From: Bolinopsis microptera
Lineage: Eukaryota; Ctenophora; Tentaculata; Lobata; Bolinopsidae
DNA: 64,000 nucleotides
Direction: 5' to 3'
NCBI RefSeq assembly: GCF_026151205.1
Contig: NC_087072.1
Span: 21,914,103 to 21,978,102 of the forward strand
Part shown: positions 28,145 through 39,535 of the stretch, piece after piece
Layout: each line of letters begins with the position of its first letter
Position numbering within the stretch: the first letter of the stretch is position 1
Program-made: the position numbers and the translations under genes
The notes under the pieces: generated by a model
What the model was told of the DNA's origin: nothing
Database searches by the model: none
What the model saw: only the letters and a program-made list of their open reading frames with translations

Positions 28145-29189
28145 TATAGTGGTGGTATATATATTATGTATAGACGCTTTGGCAGTCAATTGTAGCCTAC
28201 ATTTAAGTGTCCGTAGATTCAAAAGTATAAACGATACAGTCATCTCCAACCATAGGTCTTAAAGATAATCGTTTACACTTTAGTTTACATTATATCAAAA
28301 AACAATTTAACGTCATCGTCACCACTTGATGACGTCATCAAATTAAGCGTTTTTAAATCTTGATTATTGACAAAATAACAACTTTTCAAATCAATTTAAC
28401 ACCATTAAGGAGTAATTTTATTCAAAATCTGAGCAAATTTTCACCTTAGATAATTGTTCAAGCATTCTAAAAATCTACCGGAAAATGTTTCTACCTTGCT
28501 CCTTCATAAAGATATTTGCTATTGAAGTTAGTGCTTTTTTGAAGAATAATTTTATAAAAACACAAAAGTTGTGAATTAGTATTCTCTGGTGTTGGGCCAT
28601 CTCTTGGGTGGTGGAGCTCAATTTTGCTTCTTAAAGGTCTAAATTGTGTTATAGGCTAGTTTTAAAGTTGAAAATCGAAAAGTTGCACACGTGGGGACAC
28701 GCCCAAATTGATACAAAATTGCTAAAATCACTGAAAATTGTTATTTTCACGATTTTTATCAGCTTTGGAGTCCCGTTGTGATGCGAGTTCTTGCTAGAAT
28801 ATTCTGAAACTTTGCACACTTATTAAAATACATAAGAAATACGAAAATTCAAAATTTTACGGTGATTTGATATTGGATGCGCACGCAACGTCCGCTCAAA
28901 GTTTGCAAAAAGTGAGAACTTCACTCTCTTTATTTCGATTAGATTTAGTTCCTGCTTTAACAGTAACATGACAGTTAAATGACATTATATTTGAGTTTAG
29001 TGCCAACTTGATAGATTATATAGTTGCATATTCAATCAGTGATCGACAGATATGCTTACCTAAACACAAGGAAATGTTTTTAAAGGAAAAATTTTGAAAT
29101 TGTTGAAACTTCCTCCTTATTAATGAAGATATCAGTTTATATTTCGACTTTATAAAATACTCTGACATTACAATCAAAAAGAGATGATA
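28145..29189 (+). repeat. Composite repeat: left arm, about 1 kb
   Basis: This arm reappears in inverse orientation at 29866-30871, 31382-32420 and 48455-49498. Landmarks are the CRE-like palindrome GATGACGTCATC, GTGTTGGGCCATC, CACACGTGGGGACACGCCC and GCGCACGCAACGTCCGCTC. No open frame of note is seen. Confidence 0.85.
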
Positions 29190-29518
29190 TTTGACCAAAA
29201 CCCATAATCATGGGTAGAGTGGACCGCTGCCAGTGTCTCTCTTTCCCAAACAAAAGGAAATGATATTAATTTGACTGACCGTTCTCAAATGCAAATTCAT
29301 ACCGAGAATGAAATCGGTCGCTCGCTTTTCCCATTCATTCACGGCTTACGAATTGTAATAAAGCTTATTGAATATAGGAAAAGCGAGCGACCGATTTCAT
29401 TCTCGGTATGAATTTGCATTTGAGAACGGTCAGTCAAATTAATATCATTTCCTTTTGTTTGGGAAAGAGAGACACTGGCAGCGGTCCACTCTACCCATGA
29501 TTATGGGTTTTGGTCAAA
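29190..29518. mobile_element. Hairpin MITE 1: 142-bp perfect inverted repeat
   Basis: The arms at 29190-29331 and 29377-29518 are exact reverse complements by inspection, with a 45-nt loop. The ends read TTTGACCAAAACCCATAATC. The arm tips at the loop carry AAATCGGTCGCTCGCTTTTC. There is no coding sequence. Confidence 0.9.
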
Positions 29519-29531
29519 TCTATATATCTAA

Positions 29532-29865
29532 TTTGACCAAAACCCATAATCATGGGTAGAGTGTACCGCTGCCAGTGTCTCTCTTTTCCAAACAAAAGGA
29601 AATGATATTAATTTGAATAACCGTCCGCAAATGCAAATTGATACCGAGAATGAAATCGGTCGCTCGCTTTTTCTAATCAATAAGCTTTATTACCAATTAC
29701 AATTCGTAAGCCGTGATCGAATGGAAAAAGCGAGCGACCGATTTCATTCTCGGTATCAATTTGCATTTGCGGACGGTTATTCAAATTAATATCATTTCCT
29801 TTTGTTTGGAAAAGAGAGACACTGGCAGCGGTACACTCTACCCATGATTATGGGTTTTGGTCAAA
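29532..29865. mobile_element. Hairpin MITE 2: second inverted-repeat copy
   Basis: Same family as MITE 1, 13 bp away. It differs from MITE 1 at several places (GTACCGCT, AATAACCGTCCGC), and each difference is present in both arms. Its loop is approximately the reverse complement of MITE 1's loop. Confidence 0.9.
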
Positions 29866-30871
29866 TATCATCTCTTTTTGATTATAATGTCAGGATAATT
29901 TACAAAGCTGAAATGTAAACTCATAACTTCATTAATATTTATATTAATAATTAGGAGGTAATTTCATCGATTTCGAAATTTTACCTGACTGAATATGGCA
30001 CTTTTTACTCATTCAAGTTGGCATTAAATTCATATATAATCCCATTTAAATATCGCGGGAAAGCAGAATTTATTCGAAATCACGAATGAGCAAAATTCTC
30101 ACCTTTCGCACGTGCAAACTTTGAGCGGACGTTGCGTGCGCATACAATATTGAATCACCGTAAATTTTTGCATAGCAGTATTTTATATATAATTTAATAA
30201 GCATGCAAAGTTTCAGGAGATGTCATATAGAACTTGGATCACAACGGGACTCCAAAGTTGATAAAAATGGTGAAAACAGCAATTTTCAGTAATTTTAGCA
30301 ATTTTCTATCAATTTGGGCGTGTCCCCACGTGTGCAACTTTTCGATTTTCAACTTTAAAACTAGCCTATAACACAATTTAGACCTTTAGGAAGCACAATC
30401 GAGCTCCACAACCCAAGGGATGGCCCAACACCAGAGAATACTAATTCACAACTTTTGTATTTTTATAAAATTATTCTTCAAAAAAGCACTAACTTCAATA
30501 GCGAATATCTTTATGAAGGAGCAAGATAGGAAAACTTTCCGGTAGATTTTCAGAATGCTTGAACAATTATCTAATATGAAAATGTCCTCAGATTTTGAAT
30601 AAAATTACTCCTTAATGGTTTAAAATCGATTTGAAAAGTTGTTATTTTGTTAAAAACCAAGTTATAAAAACACTTAACTTGATGACGTCATCAAGTGATG
30701 ATGATGACGTTAAATTATTTTTTGATATAATGGAAACTGGAGTGTAAACGATTATCTTCAAGACCTGTGGTTCGAAATGACTGTATCTTTTATACTTTTG
30801 AATCTACGGACACTTAAATGTAGGCTATAATTGACTGCAAAAGCGTCTATACATACATATATATATAGTAT
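29866..30871 (-). repeat. Composite repeat: inverted copy of the 1-kb arm
   Basis: Reverse complement of the left arm, with scattered substitutions and a small internal deletion (the AAGCATATC-type segment is lost). With 28145-29189 and the MITEs between, it makes a palindrome of about 2.7 kb. Confidence 0.85.
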
Positions 30872-31381
30872 ATATTTTACCAAAACCCATAATCATGGGT
30901 AGAGTGGACCGCTGCCAGTGTCTCTCTTTCCCAAACAAAAGGAAATGATATTAATTTGATTGACCGTTCTCAAATGCAAAATGATACCGAGAATGAAATC
31001 GGTCGCTCGCTTTTCCCATTCATTCACGGCTTACAAATTGTAATAAGTTTCGATTGATTACATCAATCAGATGCTGTACAAATCTCTTTGGGTTGCGTTC
31101 GGGTCGATACCTAGTATTTCGGGGTAAGGGTGGTAGTTATTACTTATTGAATTAGCTGAAGTTTATTGAATCTTTATTGCCGAGTACAGCTGCCTTCGGG
31201 TAGTTCTTCTTAATCTATTACAATTGTAAATGAATGGGAAAAGCGAGCGACCGATTTCATTCTCGGTATCATTTTGCATTTGAGAACGGTCAATCAAATT
31301 AATATCATTTCCTTTTGTTTGGGAAAGAGAGACACTGGCAGCGGTCCACTCTACCCATGATTATGGGTTTTGGTAAAATAT
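30872..31381. mobile_element. Hairpin MITE 3, long-loop subtype
   Basis: The arms of about 150 bp run inward from ATATTTTACCAAAACCC and are exact or nearly exact complements. The loop is about 200 bp and contains TTTGGGTTGCGTTCGGGTCG and TTGCCGAGTACAGCTGCC. The same subtype is at 47959-48454, and a one-armed copy with inverted loop is at 33614-33965. Confidence 0.85.
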
Positions 31382-32420
31382 CATCTCTTTTTGATTATAA
31401 TGTCAGGGTACTTTATAAAGTCGAAATTTAAACTGATATCTTCATTAATAAGGAGGAAGTTTCAACGATTTCGAAATTTTTCCTTTAAAAACATCTCCTT
31501 GTGTTTAGGTAAGCATATCGGTCGATCACTGACTGAATATGCCACTTAATACTCATTCAAGTTGGCATTAAATTCATATAATTACATCAAACTGTCGTGG
31601 CAAAGCAGAATTTGTTGGAAATCACGAATGAGCAAAATTCTCACCTTTCGCACGTGCAAACTTTGAGCGGACGTTGCGTGCGCATCCAAAATTGAATCGC
31701 CGTCAATTTTTGCATGTAATTGTTTTATATATAGCTTGATAAGCATGCAAAGTTTCAAAGTATTTCAAGAAGAGCTGTAATCACAACGGCACTCTAAAGT
31801 TGACAGAAAATGACGAAAACAACAATTTTCAGTGATTTTAGCAATTTTCTATCAATTTGGGCGTGTCCCCACGTGTGCAACTTTTTGATTTTCAACTTTA
31901 AAACAAGTCTAATGCACAATTTATACCTATAGGAAGCAGAACTGAGCTCCACAACCCAAGGCATGGCCCAACACCAGAGAATACTAAATCGCAAAATTGA
32001 CGTTTTTATAAAATAATTCTTCAAAAAAGTACAAACTTTAATGACGAATATCTTTATGAAGGAGCAAGCTAGAAAAACTTTCCGGTAGATTTTCAGATTG
32101 CTTGAACAATTATCTCAGATAAAAATTTCCTCAGATTTTGAATACAATTACTTTTTAATGGTGTAAAATCATTTTTAAAAGTTATTACTTTGTCAAAAAT
32201 CAAGTTTTAAAAACGGTTAACTTGATGACGTCATCAAGGGGTGTTCATGACGTCAAATAATTTGTTTATACAATGTAAACTAAAGTGTACACAATTATTT
32301 TCAAGACCTGTGGTCGGAAATGGCTGTATCTTTTATACTTTTGAATCTATGGACAATTAAATACAGGCTACAATTGACTGGCAAAGCGTCTATCCCTGAA
32401 TATATATATGTATGTATATA
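31382..32420 (-). repeat. Composite repeat: second inverted arm copy
   Basis: A further copy of the 1-kb arm in the same orientation as 29866-30871, again with the GATGACGTCATC palindrome (near 32224). It leads directly into reverse 'A' units. Confidence 0.85.
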
Positions 32421-32422
32421 GA

Positions 32423-33371
32423 TATCACGACAATCTGTCGTAAAACAGGGGTTCTAGAAAACCCACTTCCCGATGCTCCTGAAACCTGAAACTTTTTTTG
32501 CAGTCGATTTGGTCAACGTCTAGACGCCCTGAAAAATTTCAGATCTCTAACTCAATTTTAACATGGTTTTTAAGGCACCTGAATATGGCGATTTTGGGTT
32601 TTTTACCGAATTTCGTATAACAGTGCTGGCGAGTATTTTATGCAAATTTCTTAAAAATCTCAACATAACTATTTTTTATTCCTGTCATCTTTGACATCAA
32701 ATTAGAATGTTTTGAACTAAAAATAAATCTGCTGAACGACTTCCGATGAGTCTTAATGCCTGAAAAACTCCTGCCGGAGGCGGCGGCCTTCGGCCGCCGC
32801 CTCCGGCCGGAGTGCACGCTTCGCGTGCACGAAAGAGGCTTCTAACGTGTACCAAAGGGGGTATAATAGTAAAGGGGTATAATAGTAAATGGGGTACATA
32901 GTATACCCACAATAAATGCAACGGTCGTGCTTGCCAGCACTGTGATACTTCACGACAATCTGTTGTAAAACAGGGGTTCCAGAAAACCCACTTCCCGATA
33001 CTCCTGAAACATGAAATTTTTTTTACAGTCGATTTGGACAAGGTCTAGACGCCCTGCAAAGTTTCATATCTCTAACTCAATTTTAACATGGTTTTTAAGG
33101 CACCTGAATATGGCGATTTTGGGTTTTTTACCTAATTTCGTATTACATGCTCGCGCGTATTTTGCGCAAATTTCTTAAAAACCTCCACATAACTATTTCT
33201 TATTCCTGTCATCTTTAACATTGAATTAGAATGTTTTGAACTTAAATATGCCTGCTGAACTACTTTCGATGAGTCTTAATGCCTGGAAAACAATAAAGGG
33301 GATATACTAGTATAGGGGGTAAATAGTATTGTGAATATAAGGGCGACGGTAATGCTTGCCAGCATTGTGAT
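32423..33371 (-). repeat. Composite repeat: two reverse 'A' units
   Basis: A3 is about 32423-32943 and A4 about 32944-33371, each running from ACGACAATCTGTYGTAAAAC to GCCAGCAYTGTGATA. A3 contains an extra GC-rich segment with two hairpins (32774-32830) that A4 and the copy at 50.3 kb lack. Confidence 0.85.
32774..32830 (+). repeat. Twin GC-rich hairpins inside an AT-rich repeat
   Basis: The first hairpin is CCGGAGGCGGCGGCC, loop TTC, then the exact complement (32774-32806). The second is GTGCACGC, loop TTC, GCGTGCAC (32812-32830). Base composition is entirely unlike the surroundings. Confidence 0.95.
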
Positions 33372-33437
33372 AAATAATAAATAGTTGTTGTTTGGTTTCC
33401 CAAAGAGAGTGCTCGACTGCAGTTAAGCAGAAGCATT

Positions 33438-33607
33438 ATAATTCGAGCAATTTAAACAAATCAGATTGGCGGGCAAACGATCCGTTTCATGAACATGATA
33501 TTATATGTATAAAACAATGATTGGTAATGGTATTGTTTTATACATATCATTATCATGAAACGGATCGTTTGCCCGCCAATTTGATTTGTTTCAATTGTTC
33601 GAATTAT
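33438..33607. repeat. Imperfect palindrome, arms about 80 bp
   Basis: The arms are centred on GGCGGGCAAACGATCCGTTT and its complement, with a spacer of about 13 nt. This family is distinct from the MITEs above. It ends next to TATATCTATA, just before the one-armed MITE at 33614. Confidence 0.85.
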
Positions 33608-33613
33608 ATCTAT

Positions 33614-33965
33614 ATATCTATTTGACCAAAACCAATAATCATGGGTAGAGTGGACCGCTGCCAGTGTCGTTCTTTCCCAAACAAAAGGAAATGATATTAT
33701 TTGAATAACCGTCTGCAAATGCAAAATGATACCGAGAATGAAATCGGTCGCTCGCTTTTCCCATTCATTTACAATTACAATTGTTATAGATTAAGACGAA
33801 CTACCTGACGGCAGCTGTACTCGGCAATAAATATTCAATAATGAATAAATATCAGCTAATTGGTCACTAACTATACCGCCCTTATCCCAAAATACTATAA
33901 TGTATCGACCCGAAAGCAACCCAAAAAGATTTTTACAGCATGTGATTGATGCAATTATTCGAAAA
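33614..33965 (+). mobile_element. One-armed hairpin MITE with inverted loop
   Basis: Only the left arm is present (TTTGACCAAAACC to TCGCTTTTCCCATTCATT). The loop that follows is in reverse orientation relative to MITE 3 and the copy at 48 kb: it starts with the TTACAATTG end and reaches GGGTCGATAC reversed near 33906. The second arm is missing. Confidence 0.75.
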
Positions 33966-35114
<1,149 letters not shown>

Positions 35115-35410
35115 GAGCGAGTTTATACTTTTGCACAGGTTACAGTTACACTAGTTGACAAATAAAACTATTATATAAGGACTCAATAAATTAAAAATTA
35201 AAAATTAAAAATTATCAAAAATTTGTGGTTGTTCACGTCATTTTCTTTGAACTGACAGCTTTGAGCGAGTTTATACTTTTGCACAGGTTACAGTTACACT
35301 AGTTGACAAATAAAACTATTATATAAGGACTCAATAAATTAAAAATTAAAAATTAAAAATTATCAAAAATTTGTGGTTGTTCACGTCATTTTCTTTGAAC
35401 TGACAGCTTT
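35115..35410 (+). repeat. Exact tandem duplication of 148 bp
   Basis: Copies at 35115-35262 and 35263-35410 look identical, running from GAGCGAGTTTATACTTTTGC to AACTGACAGCTTT. Each has three AATTAAAA words. The absence of differences implies a very recent duplication. Confidence 0.93.
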
Positions 35411-35833
35411 GAGCATCATTCAGTCATAAAATTTGATTTACTAGTATTCTTAGAATCTCGCCATCGAAGTTTGATGACGGGAATGGTCGTTAAAAAACAA
35501 TAACATGTATGACCGTAAATCTGAACAATCTTAACTCTGTCTTTGTTATCAGGTTTTCAATTGATCCCACATAGACAGATTGGATCAACCTTTTAACCGA
35601 TCATTGATAACAACTTGCTTACTTGCCAGTGTCTATTTAGCCCGAATTCGATAACATCGAGGCAAGAATTATAAGACCTTATATCCACGAGGTCTTCGAT
35701 TTAGCTTAAACTTATATCCCAGATGATGAAGTAGTTGTCTACTAAAAGGCAACTCTGAATGAATTACAATTTCTGAGTAGTTGGAGATTTTGAAGTCTGA
35801 TTCTGAAGTTTCGATGTGTGTCTGAAACGTAGC

Positions 35834-36824
35834 TCAACTTGTAATGGCGAAGTATATCTTGATAGCAATGGCGGCTATAATGTAACATAGGACCAGCAGC
35901 AGCTGAAATGTTATAGTGTGTCATTATGTAATATTATGTAATATTATGTAATATTATGTAATATTATGTAATATTATGTAATATTATGTAATATTATGTA
36001 ATATTATGTAATATTATGTAATATTATGTAATATTATGTAATATTATAAAGCAATGAAAGGCATTAGTTTGGTCAAATCAAACGGAACATATGCTATCAG
36101 ACTTTCAACTGACTAAGGCAGGGTTAAGACAATCTCGACGCTAGCAACGATCCCCTTTTACATAGTTCCACTAGAAGAAGCAGCAGCAGCAGTAGTAACC
36201 ATAGACATCAAAACCATCAGAACCAAACCAAAGGACAGGAAGAGAAGCCAGACAACAATGAACCATCCAAATTAACAAACAAATACCAGTCTCCAGAGTT
36301 ATGTAATATTATGTAATATTATGTAATATTATGTAATATTATGTAATATTATGTAATATTATGTAATATTATGTAATATTTTGTAATATTATGTAATATT
36401 ATGTAATATTATGTAATATTATGTAATATTATGTAATATTATGTAATATTATGTAATATTATGTAATATTATGTAATATTATGTAATATTAGATAATAGT
36501 AGGTAAGTAGAACAATGGTACATACTATAGCAGAATAATGACAAATTTGATGACAAGTGACAAAATGGGATTGACCCAACCCAGAGGTTACAAGCTGTAA
36601 CTGCAAAATTTAGTGCTACAGTATAATGTAACAAATTATGACAAACTGTGACAAACTTTAGTAACTATTTTAATAAAGCATGTAATGGACTTGAGTCTTG
36701 AACGTACCTGAACTTTAATTTTATAACTGCAAGTTTTCAGCTGTCGTTTAGCCCTGTTCTTGAGGACCCTCATCGTGTGGCGCTGTGCCCTTATGTGATC
36801 TGAATCAACTTGAGACTGAGCCAT
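35834..36824 (-). CDS. Putative two-exon tail-anchored membrane micropeptide, about 61 aa
   Basis: Exon 1 (36708-36824) starts at an ATG in good context (A at -3, G at +4), with an in-frame stop just upstream. It encodes 39 residues beginning MAQSQVDSDHIRAQRH and rich in Arg/Lys (RVLKNRAKRQLKTCSYKIK). It ends at a strong donor CAG|GTACGT. Exon 2 (35834-35902) follows the acceptor ACATTTCAG in matching phase and encodes LLLVLCYIIAAIAIKIYFA plus two or three residues, then stop: one hydrophobic helix at the very C-terminus. Basic N-terminus cytosolic and C-terminal helix in a membrane is the expected tail-anchored arrangement. The intron holds two 10-bp satellite arrays, one ending about 20 bp before the acceptor. 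No family is recognised. Chance joining of two short frames is possible. Confidence 0.4.
35923..36048 (+). repeat. 10-bp satellite array 1, about 12 copies
   Basis: Unit ATTATGTAAT (ATGTAATATT register), nearly perfect. It sits in the intron of the putative micropeptide gene, next to its 3' splice site. Confidence 0.95.
36298..36490 (+). repeat. 10-bp satellite array 2, about 19 copies
   Basis: The same unit as array 1, separated from it by about 250 bp of unrelated sequence. One copy reads TTTTGTAATA. Confidence 0.95.
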
Positions 36825-38649
36825 GATGGTTACCGGGGTAACTGGTTACTACTGGTTACTACTGGTTACCAGGGTTAATACTGGTTACTGGTCTGGATAC
36901 CGGGTAACTGTCGCTACTTGAGCTGCACTGTACTCTCAATGTTATCAGTAATCTTTCGTGTTCCGGATCACTTCATTGAGCTTCAGTAACGCTACAAACT
37001 GGTGAATTTAGAATTAAACAACGAATACAGCTTTAAATTGTAAATTATTATCTGTTATCGAACATTTATCACCGTATCGGACCTTATTAGGGTGAAAATT
37101 ACGTGGACTGAAATAATTTTGGGCGGACATAATTATGAACGAAAAACTTTCTTTGACCGTTTTGTTCGGTCACGTACTAATGTTTTAACTAAGTAAGGTA
37201 TGTCACGATATCATGCATTAAACTTAAACTACTATTTGTGTCTCAGTTTAACACTTCTGACTCTAAGTTTAGCTTTGTTATTACGCATTAACTAACGCAA
37301 CAACAACAAAATAGGAAGGAATCGTGTTCAACGGCAAAGAGATTCTGATTTAGCGTGACAGATAAATCCTTATTTCTGAAATAAAGCCAAAACAGTAATT
37401 GAATTATTGACTGTAATGCAATAGTGTATGGTATACTATCCTTCATGGAATAAGATTCTGTTCATTTTGTGACTGTACGGTTGAGAACGAAGGAAACAGA
37501 CTACAGAAGGTGGTTAACTTAACAGCCCCAACAAAATGAAGGAGTAAGGAAGAATCTACAATCAACTTCCTTACAGTAGAAGAGAGTTGTATTGCCAGGT
37601 CTCGAGGTATACGATTACAGTTACTTTGTTAATTAAATACAACAGGCTATTATATGATCGAAATACTGTAAGTACATTTTTATGATGCATTTGTATACAC
37701 AATTCTCTCGAGAAGCATCAAGCATGATGATAGAGCGCTGCATATGGTTCTTACAACTGTTGACACTGACAGGTGTTAAACATGAAATTGATAGTCACAG
37801 CTTTTTTTTAAAGCAGCTTTTTTAATCATTGATTTTCTGGTAAAACTTCTTGGTCTGGAACAATACAGTCTCAATTGAGGCACCCAGGTTACAGGACATA
37901 ATCAGCAAACTGAAGTTTTACAGTAATCCAGGTCAAAACGACAAACTGATTAATTATAATCTAATCTATGATCCAGACTTTAATACAAATATTGTTGAAT
38001 ATTAGTGGTTGTAGGGGAAAAACAATTAATATAAGAAATTGGACACAAGTTTCAAGAGCATAGGGTTAAGAATATTTGGGATCTGATCTCACACTGTGAG
38101 CAGCACATAAAATGGCTGAAATAAAAATAAGGCCAAAGCGGCTAATATAATATAATATAAGGGATAATCTCAGAATTTCGTAACGTGGTGTCTATATATA
38201 AAGATCTATATATCAGTATCACGTTTTTGGAGAAAACCATAATTTGTCTCGGTCTCCGAAATCATCGATTCACCCTTGACAGATGACTTGAACTTTATAA
38301 AGAAAATGAGAGACGGGTAATCTAAAATCACTAATTGCTTCATTTAATGATCGGAGAGGTTATATAGCTGCCAGTCGCAAGAATCGAGTCATTACATGTT
38401 ATAGATATAAGAGTCGATGTGAGCCCATTTTAAAAGTGCGAGAATTGGAATTTCAACATTACCAAGCTTGAGCAATGAGCACTATATATTTGATGTGAGC
38501 CCATTTTTACAGAGGATAGGAGATTTCAACATCACAGAACAGGGAGCACTAGGGCACCTATATATAATTATATACAGTTATAACTACTGTTCCTTAACCA
38601 TCCTATATCTACTTAGTTAAACATCATAGTCCGTGCTCTCCGGAAACGC
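36825..38649. other. Intergenic stretch with no supported gene
   Basis: AT-rich. A cluster of ACTGGTTACT repeats lies at about 36838-36900, directly upstream of the micropeptide start. Nothing else was recognised. Confidence 0.5.
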
Positions 38650-39535
38650 CAGAATCTGGCTTAACCCTTTTCTTGATTTTTATCAATGATATCGAACATT
38701 GTATCATGCACTCTATGATTTGATGTTTTGCTGATGACACTCGCATATCAATTGCTATCAAATCAGAGAATGACATCAAGCAGCAAGCTCCTCCAAAAAT
38801 ATCTGCAAAATGTCATTGATTGGTCTGAAAGAAATAATACGGCCCTTCACAAAGACAAATTTGAGTACATGTGCCACAAATTCAACCACCAATATGTACT
38901 ATCTGAGCTTCCATTTATGGTTGAACATTATCAATACTCAGTTTCCAAAGACACTGCACTTGAGTACACTGTACATCAGCTCTGGATTTAGGCGTCCTAG
39001 TGTCAAGTGATCTCTCTTGGTCTCAGTGGCGTAACGTTGCCTGTTGGCACCCCCGCCCCCCAGAATATCAGGAATGCACGATTTCCACTACTGGGATCGC
39101 CTGGTCTATCTATCTCTGATGTCTCGTCAACGAAGGCAGGAGCGATCCATCATTCTCCATATGTGAAAAATCCTCCACGGAAAGACCAGCAATAATCTGA
39201 ACGTTCTATTTTTTTCACGCCCAAGGCTTGGAAACTTCGCAATAATTCCATCAAAACGTAGAACCAGTTCAACAGCAAACCTGATCACCTTGTTTCATGA
39301 CAACTCATTTGCAGTTCAGGGACTTAAACTGCAATCCCCTACCATCTGAATGTCATTCAAGATCTGGAGCACTTCAAAGATAAGCTTACAAAGTTCATGT
39401 TGTCTCTCCCTGATAAGCCGCCGATCAGGGGATATACTCCTCCAAATACGAACTCTCTGCTGTGCTGGCGCAACGAGCGAGACTTTACCTCGCTATGGGG
39501 TGGTCAGAAGATGTGATGGCCCCGTCAAGTCTTGA
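38650..39535 (+). pseudogene. Decayed LINE reverse transcriptase fragment
   Basis: Conserved RT pieces appear in changing frames: FLIFINDIEHC, then FADDTRISIAIKSENDIK around 38725-38780 (the F-ADD catalytic motif). LQKYLQNVIDWSERNN and GVLVSSDLSWS follow, and near the end LEHFKDKLTKFML with LPDKPPIRGY (39360-39430). These are the usual order of RT motif C and the C-terminal region in jockey/CR1-type LINEs. Frameshifts and stops show it is inactive. Orientation is the + strand. Confidence 0.7.

Noticed and set aside
35923-36490. CRISPR-like appearance of regular short repeats
   Set aside because: Repeats abut one another with no unique spacers, in a eukaryotic genome; they are satellites.
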